Of a stretch of DNA of 64,000 bases, positions 1 through 8,361 are shown one piece after another (position 1 is the first letter of the stretch; the number at the start of each line of letters is the position of its first letter). Below the pieces are notes generated by a model, which made no database searches, was not told the origin of the DNA, and worked only from the letters and a program-made list of their open reading frames with translations. Source of the DNA: Gammaproteobacteria bacterium (GTDB lineage: Bacteria; Pseudomonadota; Gammaproteobacteria; Pseudomonadales; Pseudohongiellaceae); the NCBI GenBank assembly GCA_029244985.1, contig JAQWQD010000031.1, positions 1-64,000 of the forward strand, in the 5' to 3' direction. The translations under genes were made by a program, and so were the position numbers.

Positions 1-1842
1 ACATTAGGTGGGAGTCGTTATTCTCCGCTAGATCAGATTAATCGGGGCAATGTAGAGGACCTTGAAGTCGCATGGACTTATAGGACTGGGATCGGTGGGC
101 CTTTTAAAGCAACACCGCTCCAGATTGGAGAGCTATTATACGTATGTGCCGCAGGCAACGTGATTATCGCTTTGGACGCGCAAAGCGGAGACCTAAGCTG
201 GCAATTTGATCCTTTAATCGACCCAGAGCATTTAGCCGCAATCCCCTATTTCACTGCTGGTTGTCGGGGGGTTTCCTATTATGCGGCGCCAGAAGGCTAT
301 CAAGGGGAATGCCCCGAGCGAATCTTAACTGCTACAACCGATGCTAGGCTAATTGCTGTCGATGCCTATACGGGCGAGCGTTGCTTGCAATTTGGTGAGC
401 TAGGTGAAATTAGTTTGTCGGAACACATGGGTAATGATCCTCGAATATTTAATTTTCAAACTTCCCCTCCTGGAATTGTTCGCGGGAATGCAGTTGTTGG
501 TGGCTGGGTATTCGATAACCAATCTGTCGGTGAACCTTCAGGTGTCGTGCGAGCATTCGACGCCCTCAGTGGAGAGTTCGCCTGGGCATGGGACATGGGG
601 CGCCCTGGTATTAACACAGAACCGTTGCGTGGAGAGGTTTACACCAGAGGGACGCCTAATGTTTGGAGTCTATTCAGTGTAGATGAAGAGCTCGGTCTCA
701 TCTACGCCCCCACCGGCAATGAAACCCCAGATTATTTTGGCGGCCAGCGTTTAGAATCTAGCGAACAATACGCCAGCTCAGTGGTTGCCATTGATGGTGA
801 AACTGGCGCTGTACGCTGGTCATTCCAGACAGTACACCATGATCTTTGGGATTGGGATGTGCCGTCACAGCCTGTGCTAATTGATTTGCCTGGAGACGAC
901 GGCGAGAAAGTGCCCGTTGTGCTCGTTCCGACGAAGCGAGCAGAAGTGTTTGCGCTAAACCGAGTGACTGGTGAGCCTTTCTTCGAAATCGAAGAAAGAT
1001 CAGTACCCACTACTGGGGGCGTGCCCGAGGATTTTGCTGCGGCAACACAACCTTTCACAGTCGACATGCCAAATTTTCGCCCCGACATAACAGAAGCGAT
1101 GATGTGGGGTATCACTCCAATAGATCAGATGTTATGTAGAATTGAATTTAAAAAAATGCGTTATGATGGGCACTTCACTGTGCCCGGTACCGACACTATT
1201 TTCCAGTTTCCAGGCAATGCTGGTGGGCATAATTGGGGCTCGGTAAGCGTTGATCAAGCGAACAACATCATGGTGGTGAATCCGATGCTAGTCGGCAACC
1301 AGCTCACTCTGATTCCCCGCGATGAGCTTCCGGAAGGAGTGCAGGGAAACCAATTGGGTACACCTTATTCTCATACGACGATTCGTTTTCTATCTCCGTT
1401 AGAAGTCCCTTGTAATCAGCCTCCTTTTGGCATGCTGGCAGCAATTGATCTGGAAACAAGGCAGTTGTTATGGGAGCGTCCCATAGGTTTGGCGAAGGAT
1501 AGCGGGCCTTTAGGTATAAAAACACGGCTACCTCTTACCATCGGTACACCGCAGTCTGCCGGTACAGTTACAACTGCGGGAGGCTTAATATTTCAAGCCG
1601 GTACTTTTGATAATACGATGCGTGCCTCGGATATTCTAAATGGTAAAGAACTTTGGAGTAGTCCAATCCCATATCAGGCTACTGCCACACCCATTAGTTA
1701 CTTATCCCCAGGGGGACACCAGACTGTTGTCGTAACAATACCTGTTTGGAATTCAACAACAGGCTCTGGGTTTAGGACGCTTCCTGCAGATCGAGAAGAT
1801 CCAGAAGGCGGATATATAATCGCCTACCGCCTGCCTGAATGA
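1..1842 (+). CDS. PQQ-dependent membrane-type dehydrogenase (glucose/quinate family), 5' end missing
   Basis: The reading frame is open from base 1, so the start and any N-terminal membrane segments lie outside the window; 613 codons are visible. Quinoprotein beta-propeller features are clear: an N-terminal SRYSPLDQI stretch, AWTYRTG, TPNVWSLFSVDEELGLIY, TVHHDLWDWDVPSQP, MWGITPIDQMLCRIEFK, and a closing IGTPQSAGTVTTAGGLIF. The CRI and PFGMLAAIDL segments match the membrane-bound glucose/quinate/shikimate dehydrogenase branch rather than the methanol dehydrogenase branch. Members oxidise a sugar or polyol in the periplasm with PQQ and pass electrons to ubiquinone. The substrate cannot be read from sequence. 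No PQQ biosynthesis genes are in the window. It is convergent with the haem protein gene at 2089. Confidence 0.93.
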   Translation, partial: TLGGSRYSPLDQINRGNVEDLEVAWTYRTGIGGPFKATPLQIGELLYVCAAGNVIIALDAQSGDLSWQFDPLIDPEHLAAIPYFTAGCRGVSYYAAPEGYQGECPERILTATTDARLIAVDAYTGERCLQFGELGEISLSEHMGNDPRIFNFQTSPPGIVRGNAVVGGWVFDNQSVGEPSGVVRAFDALSGEFAWAWDMGRPGINTEPLRGEVYTRGTPNVWSLFSVDEELGLIYAPTGNETPDYFGGQRLESSEQYASSVVAIDGETGAVRWSFQTVHHDLWDWDVPSQPVLIDLPGDDGEKVPVVLVPTKRAEVFALNRVTGEPFFEIEERSVPTTGGVPEDFAAATQPFTVDMPNFRPDITEAMMWGITPIDQMLCRIEFKKMRYDGHFTVPGTDTIFQFPGNAGGHNWGSVSVDQANNIMVVNPMLVGNQLTLIPRDELPEGVQGNQLGTPYSHTTIRFLSPLEVPCNQPPFGMLAAIDLETRQLLWERPIGLAKDSGPLGIKTRLPLTIGTPQSAGTVTTAGGLIFQAGTFDNTMRASDILNGKELWSSPIPYQATATPISYLSPGGHQTVVVTIPVWNSTTGSGFRTLPADREDPEGGYIIAYRLPE

Positions 1843-1964
1843 GATAGATTACACGCAGCCTGACGTTGTATCTTTTCTGCTATTTAACAAAGGGTATAGG
1901 TTCTTCTTCTAAATAAAGTTTATTATGCAGTCTGATAGGTAAATTAATTCGCCATCTAACAACC

Positions 1965-1983
1965 TTGGTTACGGGGTAACCCC
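1965..1983. terminator. Short hairpin between convergent genes
   Basis: A GGTTAC/GTAACC stem (1967-1972 and 1976-1981) closes a GGG loop. It lies between the converging genes ending at 1842 and 2089. No T-run follows on either strand, so a terminator role is only a guess from position. Nothing else is recognisable in the 246-base gap. Confidence 0.25.
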
Positions 1984-2088
1984 AATTATAAAACCTGATG
2001 CATTCTTTTATATGCCACTTAAGAAATCTTTTCATTTTTATTGGCCTTTTATGCAGAGGCTAAAAACTTCTTATTTTATTATTAAACC

Positions 2089-2619
2089 TTAGTTTTCGTT
2101 AATGCACCGCGGATCCATCGCTTGGGCATTTCGAATTTGCTCAAGGGTAAATGCAATTGGTGCGCAGCCGTGATCTACACCACAGACCAGGTCCCACTCG
2201 GAGCGTGCCAACTGATGGCAACCAAAACAGCTTCCCGATGGACTAGCTACTTCAGTGCCTCCTCGCGCCAAAATACTCGTGCCTTCTGCGGATAGACCTA
2301 GCAGGAAAAATTCCCAGTCGTTGGTGGCTGGATTCCACCCTTCCTGATGCTTAATCATCGCTTCGTCAGGAACTAGAGTCAGTAAAGATCCAGGCGGGTA
2401 ATTGCCTCCGCTACTGGAATTGGCAACCGACAGGGTTGCATCCAAGTTCCCCAAAATATTATCGACAAAAAATCTGCCACTCGCCGCTAACGCACTTAAA
2501 CATTTAAAGGTAGATTCTGATACATCGACTTTCTTGCTGTCATCAGCCGAGAAACTTTGACTAATAATTAGCGAAGAAAGGACGATTACGGAAAGTGTTT
2601 TAAGTTGTGATTTAAACAT
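2089..2619 (-). CDS. Exported single-haem c-type cytochrome, P460-like architecture
   Basis: The 176-residue protein starts with a Sec signal peptide (hydrophobic core about residues 8-22, likely cleavage after SFSA). One haem-binding motif, CFGCH, lies at 131-135 near the C terminus. Before it come a PPGS segment (about 75-78) and a DWEFF segment (about 101-105), followed by three more cysteines. A single C-terminal CXXCH after a beta-rich domain with 'PPG...W.F' segments is how cytochrome P460-type proteins are arranged, but the typical lysine cross-link cannot be established here. The role is unknown; a periplasmic electron carrier or small redox enzyme is plausible beside the PQQ dehydrogenase. 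The gene at 2659 lies 39 bases upstream on the same strand, so the two may be co-transcribed. Confidence 0.75.
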   Translation of the reverse strand: MFKSQLKTLSVIVLSSLIISQSFSADDSKKVDVSESTFKCLSALAASGRFFVDNILGNLDATLSVANSSSGGNYPPGSLLTLVPDEAMIKHQEGWNPATNDWEFFLLGLSAEGTSILARGGTEVASPSGSCFGCHQLARSEWDLVCGVDHGCAPIAFTLEQIRNAQAMDPRCINEN

Positions 2620-2658
2620 AATTGCGTCAAGTCCCGGTTAATGACAGTGAATGATTGT

Positions 2659-3090
2659 TTACTTTGGATAAAATCGCATCTCAACGGAATCATCTTGTAA
2701 ATTCATCGTCGTTATGCATATGTACTGATTGCCATCACTAACATCATCTAATGAGTAAAAAGAATACATATAACCATCTCTACTCCAAACACCTTGACGG
2801 GACGAGCTTACTCTTGATCCGTCATTGTTAATAGCGGTGGCCCTTCCCTGAAAAGAACCTTGATCCACTGAATTGGGATTATCCAAATTTATATTATAAG
2901 TTAACCAAGTTTTTCCATATATTTCATTGTCAGAAACGACATTGATGACTCCACCCTCGTCGGTCAACACCACAGAGTTTATTGTGCCTGAAAGGCTTAC
3001 CCTTTCTCCCGTCACCTCAAATCCATAAGACATCCACGGAATAGCGACAGCAAAACAGAGAAGAGTTATTGTAGAAAGTAGTCTATTCAT
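2659..3090 (-). CDS. Secreted small protein, unrecognised family; paralogue of the 14601 gene
   Basis: The protein has 143 residues with a clear signal peptide (hydrophobic residues 5-19, cleavage probably after MSYG). A GAGGA ribosome-binding site lies six bases before the ATG. The mature part is beta-rich, with repeated Gly/Ser and the landmarks QGVW (about 101-104), DDVSDG (about 116-121) and DDSVEMRF near the end. The product of the gene at 14601 shares these landmarks in the same order and spacing; by eye about a third of residues match over the last 66 positions. I do not recognise the family and assign no function. It probably forms a two-gene unit with the haem protein gene at 2089. 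Confidence 0.75.
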   Translation of the reverse strand: MNRLLSTITLLCFAVAIPWMSYGFEVTGERVSLSGTINSVVLTDEGGVINVVSDNEIYGKTWLTYNINLDNPNSVDQGSFQGRATAINNDGSRVSSSRQGVWSRDGYMYSFYSLDDVSDGNQYICITTMNLQDDSVEMRFYPK

Positions 3091-3267
3091 TTTAAATCCT
3101 CGTTTGTTAAAAATTCACCATTCTAGAATGGATAAGGTAACGGTCAAGCAAAGTAGTGTTATTTATTGTTTTATTTTTTAACGCAATCGAGTTACGTAAC
3201 TCACGTGCATGAGCGATGAATGTGTCTGACTAGCACTTTAACAATGAATTAAAAAGGCAAGAAACAA

Positions 3268-3657
3268 TTGAAAGTATTTAAATGGCTAGGAATAGTCGCT
3301 GTAATTTATGTTGTTTTTGTTCTCCTATTCGAATCCGTATTTCTGGGCATGTATCAACCGTCTTTTGAGGATCCAGAAGGGTGCTCAAATGCAGATGGAC
3401 AAAACCCACTAAGGAGTGATTGCGGTATACCGATGATTGTGATTACTACGACAGATGATAAAGGGGAATCTAATAACATAATGGTTGCACGCTTTATTAC
3501 CGAAGGAAAACTATATGTCTCAGCTCACCACTGGACTCGAGGCTGGTACAAAGCAGCCCTTAAGAACACTAATGTACGCGGAGAAATTCAGGGAAATGTT
3601 GAAGATTACATTGCGGTGCCAGTGCAAGGAGAGGAGTTTGAGCTGGTGGCTGCTTGA
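3268..3657 (+). CDS. Membrane-anchored nitroreductase/quinone-reductase-like (DUF385-type) protein, apparently cut short by TGA
   Basis: The 129-codon frame begins with TTG (an AAGG lies ten bases upstream; no in-frame ATG fits). An N-terminal membrane segment spans about residues 7-27. The following domain, with VITTTD, KLYVSAHHW, RGWYKAALKN and YIAVPVQGEE, resembles the split-barrel fold of deazaflavin-dependent nitroreductase/quinone-reductase-like proteins. In that family the chain normally continues after the 'VPV.GEE' strand to a C terminus ending in a GFPPR...LRLDP-like motif. Here a TGA at 3655-3657 stops it, yet exactly that motif continues in the same frame to 3741. The gene is therefore a recent nonsense mutant, a read-through gene or a sequence error. 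Family assignment is by remembered motif pattern. Confidence 0.65.
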   Translation: MKVFKWLGIVAVIYVVFVLLFESVFLGMYQPSFEDPEGCSNADGQNPLRSDCGIPMIVITTTDDKGESNNIMVARFITEGKLYVSAHHWTRGWYKAALKNTNVRGEIQGNVEDYIAVPVQGEEFELVAA

Positions 3658-3741
3658 TTTCCTTTGCCGCTTTCAGCAAGGTTTTTAATGGGGTTTCCGC
3701 CACCCAGACAAATCCTCCGTCTGGATCCCTACTTAGAATGA
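3658..3741 (+). pseudogene. Conserved C-terminal tail in frame beyond the TGA of the 3268 gene
   Basis: These 27 codons plus a TGA stop (3739-3741) follow the internal TGA without any frame change. They read FPLPLSARFLMGFPPPRQIL, then RLDPYLE. The GFPP-R-LRLDP pattern is what I expect at the C terminus of the nitroreductase/quinone-reductase-like family, so this was or is coding sequence. No other start signal would express it alone. Confidence 0.65.
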
Positions 3742-3867
3742 AAAAACTTATTAACTATTACTGCAGTAAATATTCTACAGCATCCCTTGTGTGTCATATG
3801 CTGGATATCGTGCGGATAGAAAATAATTTAGCTAGCCAAACATCTTCGCCTATTAAGATTAAATCAT

Positions 3868-5397
3868 TCAAAGTCTCGGTGGCGGTAATTGGCCCAGTAT
3901 GGACTCAATTGCAACACCAATTCCCAGTAGTGATTGGTCGCTGCCGGCTGGACCGTCCAGTTCAAGACAGACCGGCAGCCCGTCGCGATTGAGGCCCGCT
4001 GGCACGACAATGCCTGGCAGGCTCCCAGTGCTGCCAGGCGAAATATTGCGGCTTATTAGATTCTCAAATGAGACACTTTGCCCATTGACGGTCATATTTG
4101 GATTCTGTCCAATTAAGGGCGCAGTAATTTGCGCCACTGGGAAAAGCATCGCCGCCAGGTTGTTATCGTGGTAATAACTCGCAAGAGTTTTTCTTAGCGC
4201 TGGTAAATGTTGATCTCGCGCAGCGGTAAAGTCTTCGATGGTTGGTGAGAGTTCGCTTTCAGGTAATACTAATTGCGAGAAAACAGCCTTTATGTCCGAG
4301 CTCACTTGGGCCATCAGCTCGTCGAATGTCACGCCTGTATCAAAGTCTGTCAAGAATTGAGTCAGCATTGGCAAAACATGATAGAGCTGTACTCGGGCGG
4401 TAGTCAGATCAATCAATCGCTTTAGATCCATTATCTCGGCTTCGACCAGAATAACGCCCGCATCCGCTAGCCGAAGTAGTGCCTCTTCGCAGATTCGTTC
4501 AACGTCCTCGTCTAGCACGCTGTAGAAATATTCACGCGGGACACCGATTCGTAACCCCCTGAGTGAAATCGAATTATTCGTCAGTGGCGCACCGGTCATG
4601 ACATGATCGAACAACGCGAGATCGCTAACATTACGAGCTAGCGGGCCAACTTGATCAAATAGTGGCGTAATCGGTATTACGCCTTGATTTGGGTAGCGAT
4701 GGAGAGTCGGCCGAAAGCCGGCCAGGCCGCACATGGCTGCGGGGACTCTGATTGAGCCTTGTGTATCTTCAGCAATACCGATCGGGGCCATCCTGGCGGC
4801 TATAGCAGCCGCTGTGCCGCCACTGCTACCCCCGGGAATGCGATTGATATCGTAGGGGTTGCGCACTGCACCGAATTCCTGATTGTTGCTGGTCCAGCCA
4901 AACGATAGTTCATGGATATTAGTTTTGCCTAACACGATTGCACCAGCTTCTTTCAATTTCTGCACGAGCGGTGAATCCTCGGCCGGATAAAAGTTTCTAA
5001 GTGCTCTAGTGCCGCCTGTAGTCGCATATCCTGCAGCGTTAACACTATCTTTAATGGGAATTGGCAAGCCATGTAGGGGTGGGAGTTCAGCTCCCATTGA
5101 CCGACTGGTGTCGGCTTTTCTTGCTGCTTCAAGTACTCGCGCTGCGTCGAAGTTTATAAACGCGTTTAAATGCTTGCCAGATTCGCAGCGTCTCACTAGG
5201 GCTTCGGCATATGCTTCAGCACTAATATCGCCTCGCAGCATTGCCGAAACAGCTTCACTCGCCGTTAAATCTATGAGAGATGTCGTATTTGCTTGGCCAG
5301 AAATGTCTTCTTCTGTTGCACAAGAGATGGCCCCGGTTGCTAAAGCGGCACTCCAAGTTAAAAATGTCCGCCGGGTTGTTCCGGAATTAGCAGTCAT
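3868..5397 (-). CDS. Amidase-signature hydrolase with Tat-type signal
   Basis: The 509-residue protein matches the amidase signature (AS) family in length. The catalytic Ser-Ser-Lys set is visible: Lys116 in PIPIKDS, Ser191/192 in GGSSGG, and Ser215 in QGSIRVPAA. The family usually has Gly before the nucleophile; here it is Gln214. The N terminus carries a twin-arginine motif (TTRRTFL, 7-13), a hydrophobic stretch and Cys26 after Ala-Ile-Ser, which suggests Tat export and possibly a lipoprotein. It should hydrolyse an amide outside the cytoplasm; the substrate is unknown. Its size, signal and lack of gatB neighbours argue against a role in glutaminyl-tRNA synthesis. It is transcribed alone; the gene at 5474 lies upstream on the same strand. 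Confidence 0.9.
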   Translation of the reverse strand: MTANSGTTRRTFLTWSAALATGAISCATEEDISGQANTTSLIDLTASEAVSAMLRGDISAEAYAEALVRRCESGKHLNAFINFDAARVLEAARKADTSRSMGAELPPLHGLPIPIKDSVNAAGYATTGGTRALRNFYPAEDSPLVQKLKEAGAIVLGKTNIHELSFGWTSNNQEFGAVRNPYDINRIPGGSSGGTAAAIAARMAPIGIAEDTQGSIRVPAAMCGLAGFRPTLHRYPNQGVIPITPLFDQVGPLARNVSDLALFDHVMTGAPLTNNSISLRGLRIGVPREYFYSVLDEDVERICEEALLRLADAGVILVEAEIMDLKRLIDLTTARVQLYHVLPMLTQFLTDFDTGVTFDELMAQVSSDIKAVFSQLVLPESELSPTIEDFTAARDQHLPALRKTLASYYHDNNLAAMLFPVAQITAPLIGQNPNMTVNGQSVSFENLISRNISPGSTGSLPGIVVPAGLNRDGLPVCLELDGPAGSDQSLLGIGVAIESILGQLPPPRL

Positions 5398-5473
5398 TTT
5401 ATTCCTCCTATTTCGGCCCTATTAGTACCCGTATTAGTAAAAGCGGAGTAGGGTTATTGGGGCTAGACGTTTA

Positions 5474-5947
5474 TTAAATACACGGGTCTTTAATAGTTGA
5501 TACTAATTCTAGAAATTCTTCTGAGAAAAATGTACGCCTAAACTCAAAAATGTCTCTTAAATCACATTGACTCAAAAGGTATTCCAAATTCCGTTTCTTT
5601 GCTTCAAACATTTCGTCTGACATCAAGTCGTTTTGATATTGGATAAAGTCATTTTCAGCCGTATACCAATAGATTTGATTAAACGCTCGCCTCGCAATTA
5701 AGTCTTCTGGGCTCATGTCTTCAAGAGCATCTCCTTCTGCCCTAGCTATATGGTCCAAATCATAACCAGCTTCCAAAAATGATCGATAATTTTGTCTTTC
5801 GTCAGCCGCTCTCTCCTGTTGTTGGCCGGCAAGGGCTATCCTTTGAGACTGCTGCATCTCCATACCAACAAAGACTAATCCACCCAGCAATCCCATCATA
5901 CCGATAAGCTGGACCCAAACATCTAGGCTGACTGTTTTTATATTCAT
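5474..5947 (-). CDS. Small protein with one N-terminal membrane segment, function unknown
   Basis: The 157-residue protein starts with a single hydrophobic segment (about residues 9-28, ending LVFVGMEMQQSQ) followed by a soluble, charged, mainly helical domain. This layout, with a membrane anchor then an 'EMQQ..RIAL' helix, is common among unnamed proteins of marine proteobacteria. I do not know a function for it. The gene stands 76 bases upstream of the amidase gene on the same strand and diverges from the methyltransferase gene at 6086. Confidence 0.7.
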   Translation of the reverse strand: MNIKTVSLDVWVQLIGMMGLLGGLVFVGMEMQQSQRIALAGQQQERAADERQNYRSFLEAGYDLDHIARAEGDALEDMSPEDLIARRAFNQIYWYTAENDFIQYQNDLMSDEMFEAKKRNLEYLLSQCDLRDIFEFRRTFFSEEFLELVSTIKDPCI

Positions 5948-6085
5948 TAACAGAAGATACTATATACATTAGTTATCAGGGAAACTAACAAGAAACGTTC
6001 AGAGAAGTTTCTCCATTTACACAGGTTATCAATTCACAAGAAATTCAGGTATTTTTATGGCTGATCAAAATAAAGGAATACCGAA

Positions 6086-6802
6086 ATGAATCGATTTCTA
6101 ATGACTATTGCGGTCCTTTGCTTTCTTGGCGAGGTAAATGCCCAGCTTGATACTGCCCAATTAGCACGGGCAATGCAAAATAATAGCCGCCCAGCGGCCG
6201 ATCTAGAGCGGGATCAGAGCCGAAATGCGCCAGAAGTGCTAGCATTTCTAGGGCTGGAGGAAGGCATGACAGCTTTAGATTTAATTGCAATTGGTGGCTG
6301 GTATACGGAAGTACTTTCGTATGCTGTCGGCACCTCTGGCGAAGTAATCATGCAAAATAATCCGGGTCGCGGGATCGACAACAATATCGAATTAATTAAC
6401 GATCGGTTAGATAGACGCTCCAATATCGTACATCATATTGGGTCAGTATCTGAGCTAACGGCAAACTCTGTTGATTTCGCATTAACGGCGCTTAACTTTC
6501 ATGACGTCTATAACCGCAGCAGCGATGAGGCACATGAACGCTTCACAGAGGTTTTTAATGTCTTAAAACCCGGAGGTATATTCGGCGTAATAGATCATGA
6601 GGGTACCTCTGGAGCTGATAATGCAACTCTGCATCGTATTGCGTTCGATGATGCTGTTAAATCAATTACATCGATGGGCTTCGCACTCACGGGAGTAAGT
6701 GACTTGCTAGAAAACCCTTCTGATGATCATACACTGGGACCGTTCGACCCGAGCCTTGAGAGAAACACTGATCGTTTCGTTTTGCGATTTATTAAACTCT
6801 AG
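6086..6802 (+). CDS. COG4798-type predicted methyltransferase with N-terminal signal peptide
   Basis: The 238-residue protein starts with a signal-like segment (residues 4-19, cleavage near VNA-Q). It then has the features of the COG4798 methyltransferase group: an RDQSRNAPEVLAFL entry helix, LEEGMTALDL followed by GGWYTEVLS as the SAM-binding region, and VLKPGGIFGVIDHE as the strand-turn-strand after it. The glycine-rich loop is reduced, as is usual in this group. AAGGA eight bases before the ATG supports the start. An exported SAM-dependent enzyme would lack cofactor in the periplasm, so either the segment is a membrane anchor or the protein has another activity. It stands alone between a divergent gene and the SMP-30-like gene. 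Confidence 0.8.
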   Translation: MNRFLMTIAVLCFLGEVNAQLDTAQLARAMQNNSRPAADLERDQSRNAPEVLAFLGLEEGMTALDLIAIGGWYTEVLSYAVGTSGEVIMQNNPGRGIDNNIELINDRLDRRSNIVHHIGSVSELTANSVDFALTALNFHDVYNRSSDEAHERFTEVFNVLKPGGIFGVIDHEGTSGADNATLHRIAFDDAVKSITSMGFALTGVSDLLENPSDDHTLGPFDPSLERNTDRFVLRFIKL

Positions 6803-7054
6803 GGCAAAGGATAAGTTAACGATACTGGAAATAATAAGCATTAAGTTAGCTATAGAGGTGCTTATCTCTCTGTTGTATAGTGATGGCGCGCATAAACGGA
6901 TAGCGTAATAGCCCAACACGGATGAAAAGAGCGGCTTCATGTGAATACTAATAAATCCATTCTGAACCCTTAATTAAGATCTCTTGAGCTTTGTCGTTTC
7001 AAATGATTACTATTTCTTTTAGAAAATAATTTTATATAAACGAGGTAAATTGAT

Positions 7055-7969
7055 GTGAAAAAAATGCTATTAACTCTGGCTAGCTTCTTTTGTGTAGTTG
7101 GGCATACTTCATTACTTTTTGCACAAGACTTTTCTGCGGGTGGCCCACTTGGCGCCACTAATCAAGCCGGAACTTTTGTACCTATGAGTGATAACGTCAA
7201 AGTTTATGGAAGTTTTCACTTTACGGAGAGTTGTACGTTTGATTCAGAAAGGAATTTAATTCTCTCTATGAATAGAGGCAATGATGCCGGTTCAGATGAT
7301 GGGTACGTATCATTAATTAATCCTGATGGAAGTGTACACACTTCGAAATGGATTGGAGCAACTCGAGATGGTCTTGAATTGCGGGATCCAATTGGGAGCG
7401 CTATTTCAAATGGCATTTTATATACAGCAGATAATGGCTCTAGACATCTTAGGTCTTTCGATCTAGAAACAGGTGAACCAATGAATTCGATTTCTATTCC
7501 CGGATCAGGGTTTATTAACGGTGTAGCAGCTACTGCTGCAGGAACAGCTTATCTATCAGATACTCCTGGAGGAATAATCTATGAGATTTCTGCCGATGGA
7601 GATGTTTCAGTCTTTACGCAAGGTGCCCCATTGAACAGCCCTAATGGTGTTGCGATGGATAATGATGGCAATATTGTAGTCGTAAATATAGGCGATGCTG
7701 CAGTCATCACATATGACCCAAGTGGTGAGGTTGTGAAGCAAGAAAGTGCGGTAGAGGGTGGTAATGACGGAGTAGTCGTTCTGGAAAATGGAATAAAATA
7801 CGTAAGCAGTGTTAGGTTTGGCAGCGTATCTAGAATTGATTCTAGCGGTAATGCTCAGCTGATAGCTCGAGGGATCCCAAGTGCTGCTTCAATGTGCTAC
7901 GACTCTAGGCAAAATCAACTCGTAATCCCTATGAATCCGCATAACGCAATGGCTTTCATTCCTCTCTAG
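7055..7969 (+). CDS. Secreted SMP-30/NHL-like beta-propeller protein
   Basis: The 304-residue protein uses a GTG start with a GAGG ribosome-binding site nine bases upstream. The signal peptide runs to about residue 23 (LLFA-Q). The mature chain has repeated propeller strands such as NGILYTADNGSRHLRSFDL, NGVAATAAGTAYLSDTPGG, SPNGVAMDNDGNIVVVNIG and the terminal NQLVIPMNPHN. These resemble the SMP-30/gluconolactonase/NHL class, which includes lactonases and binding proteins. Metal ligands cannot be assigned by eye, so hydrolase activity is not claimed. A weak promoter-like pair (TTGAGC 6984-6989, TACTAT 7008-7013, 18-base spacer) lies just upstream. The next clear plus-strand terminator is at 8269. 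Confidence 0.82.
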   Translation: MKKMLLTLASFFCVVGHTSLLFAQDFSAGGPLGATNQAGTFVPMSDNVKVYGSFHFTESCTFDSERNLILSMNRGNDAGSDDGYVSLINPDGSVHTSKWIGATRDGLELRDPIGSAISNGILYTADNGSRHLRSFDLETGEPMNSISIPGSGFINGVAATAAGTAYLSDTPGGIIYEISADGDVSVFTQGAPLNSPNGVAMDNDGNIVVVNIGDAAVITYDPSGEVVKQESAVEGGNDGVVVLENGIKYVSSVRFGSVSRIDSSGNAQLIARGIPSAASMCYDSRQNQLVIPMNPHNAMAFIPL

Positions 7970-8268
7970 GTGGCTTGGTATCATCTCAAGATTTAGGGTT
8001 GTGGGGAGATCGATTTAGTTATCTATCACCCCGCAGACTTTTAGTTGTATATAAAGGCCACAATTCTTCTAGTTGGTCTCAGTCAAATGCAAGAAAAGTC
8101 TGAAGCCGTTTTCGAACTGCTAGTTGTCAAAAATTTGAAACACATTCCTGTCATAATCAATCATCAGTTCGGCTTTATTAAGACATTGCTTAGCTAGATT
8201 TGCATGATTTAATAAAGTCTCAATCAACTTCAAATTGATTGAACCCTTCTAAAGCTCAACCCCGTTTG
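7970..8268 (+). other. Gene-free stretch ending in tandem hairpins; possible 3' UTR or small RNA
   Basis: About 300 bases between the propeller gene and the terminator at 8269 contain no coding frame I can support. Near its end lies a perfect 8-bp hairpin (8220-8227 with 8235-8242, seven-base loop). It is followed 26 bases later by a rho-independent terminator on the same strand. This could be a long 3' untranslated region or the end of an independent small RNA. No convincing sigma70 promoter was found inside. Confidence 0.3.
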
Positions 8269-8296
8269 AAGGCCCTTTTTAAGGGCCTTTTTTTTT
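8269..8296 (+). terminator. Rho-independent terminator
   Basis: A perfect 9-bp stem (AAGGCCCTT 8269-8277, AAGGGCCTT 8281-8289) with a three-base loop is followed by seven further T residues. The T-run is only on the plus strand, so it ends transcripts coming from the 7055 gene or from an unannotated RNA. It does not serve the minus-strand protease gene. Confidence 0.88.
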
Positions 8297-8361
8297 GCAT
8301 GCTACATTTGGGGTTTTGCAATTCAGTGGAGGCGGCAGCGGTCTACTTAACCAACGCGGTG

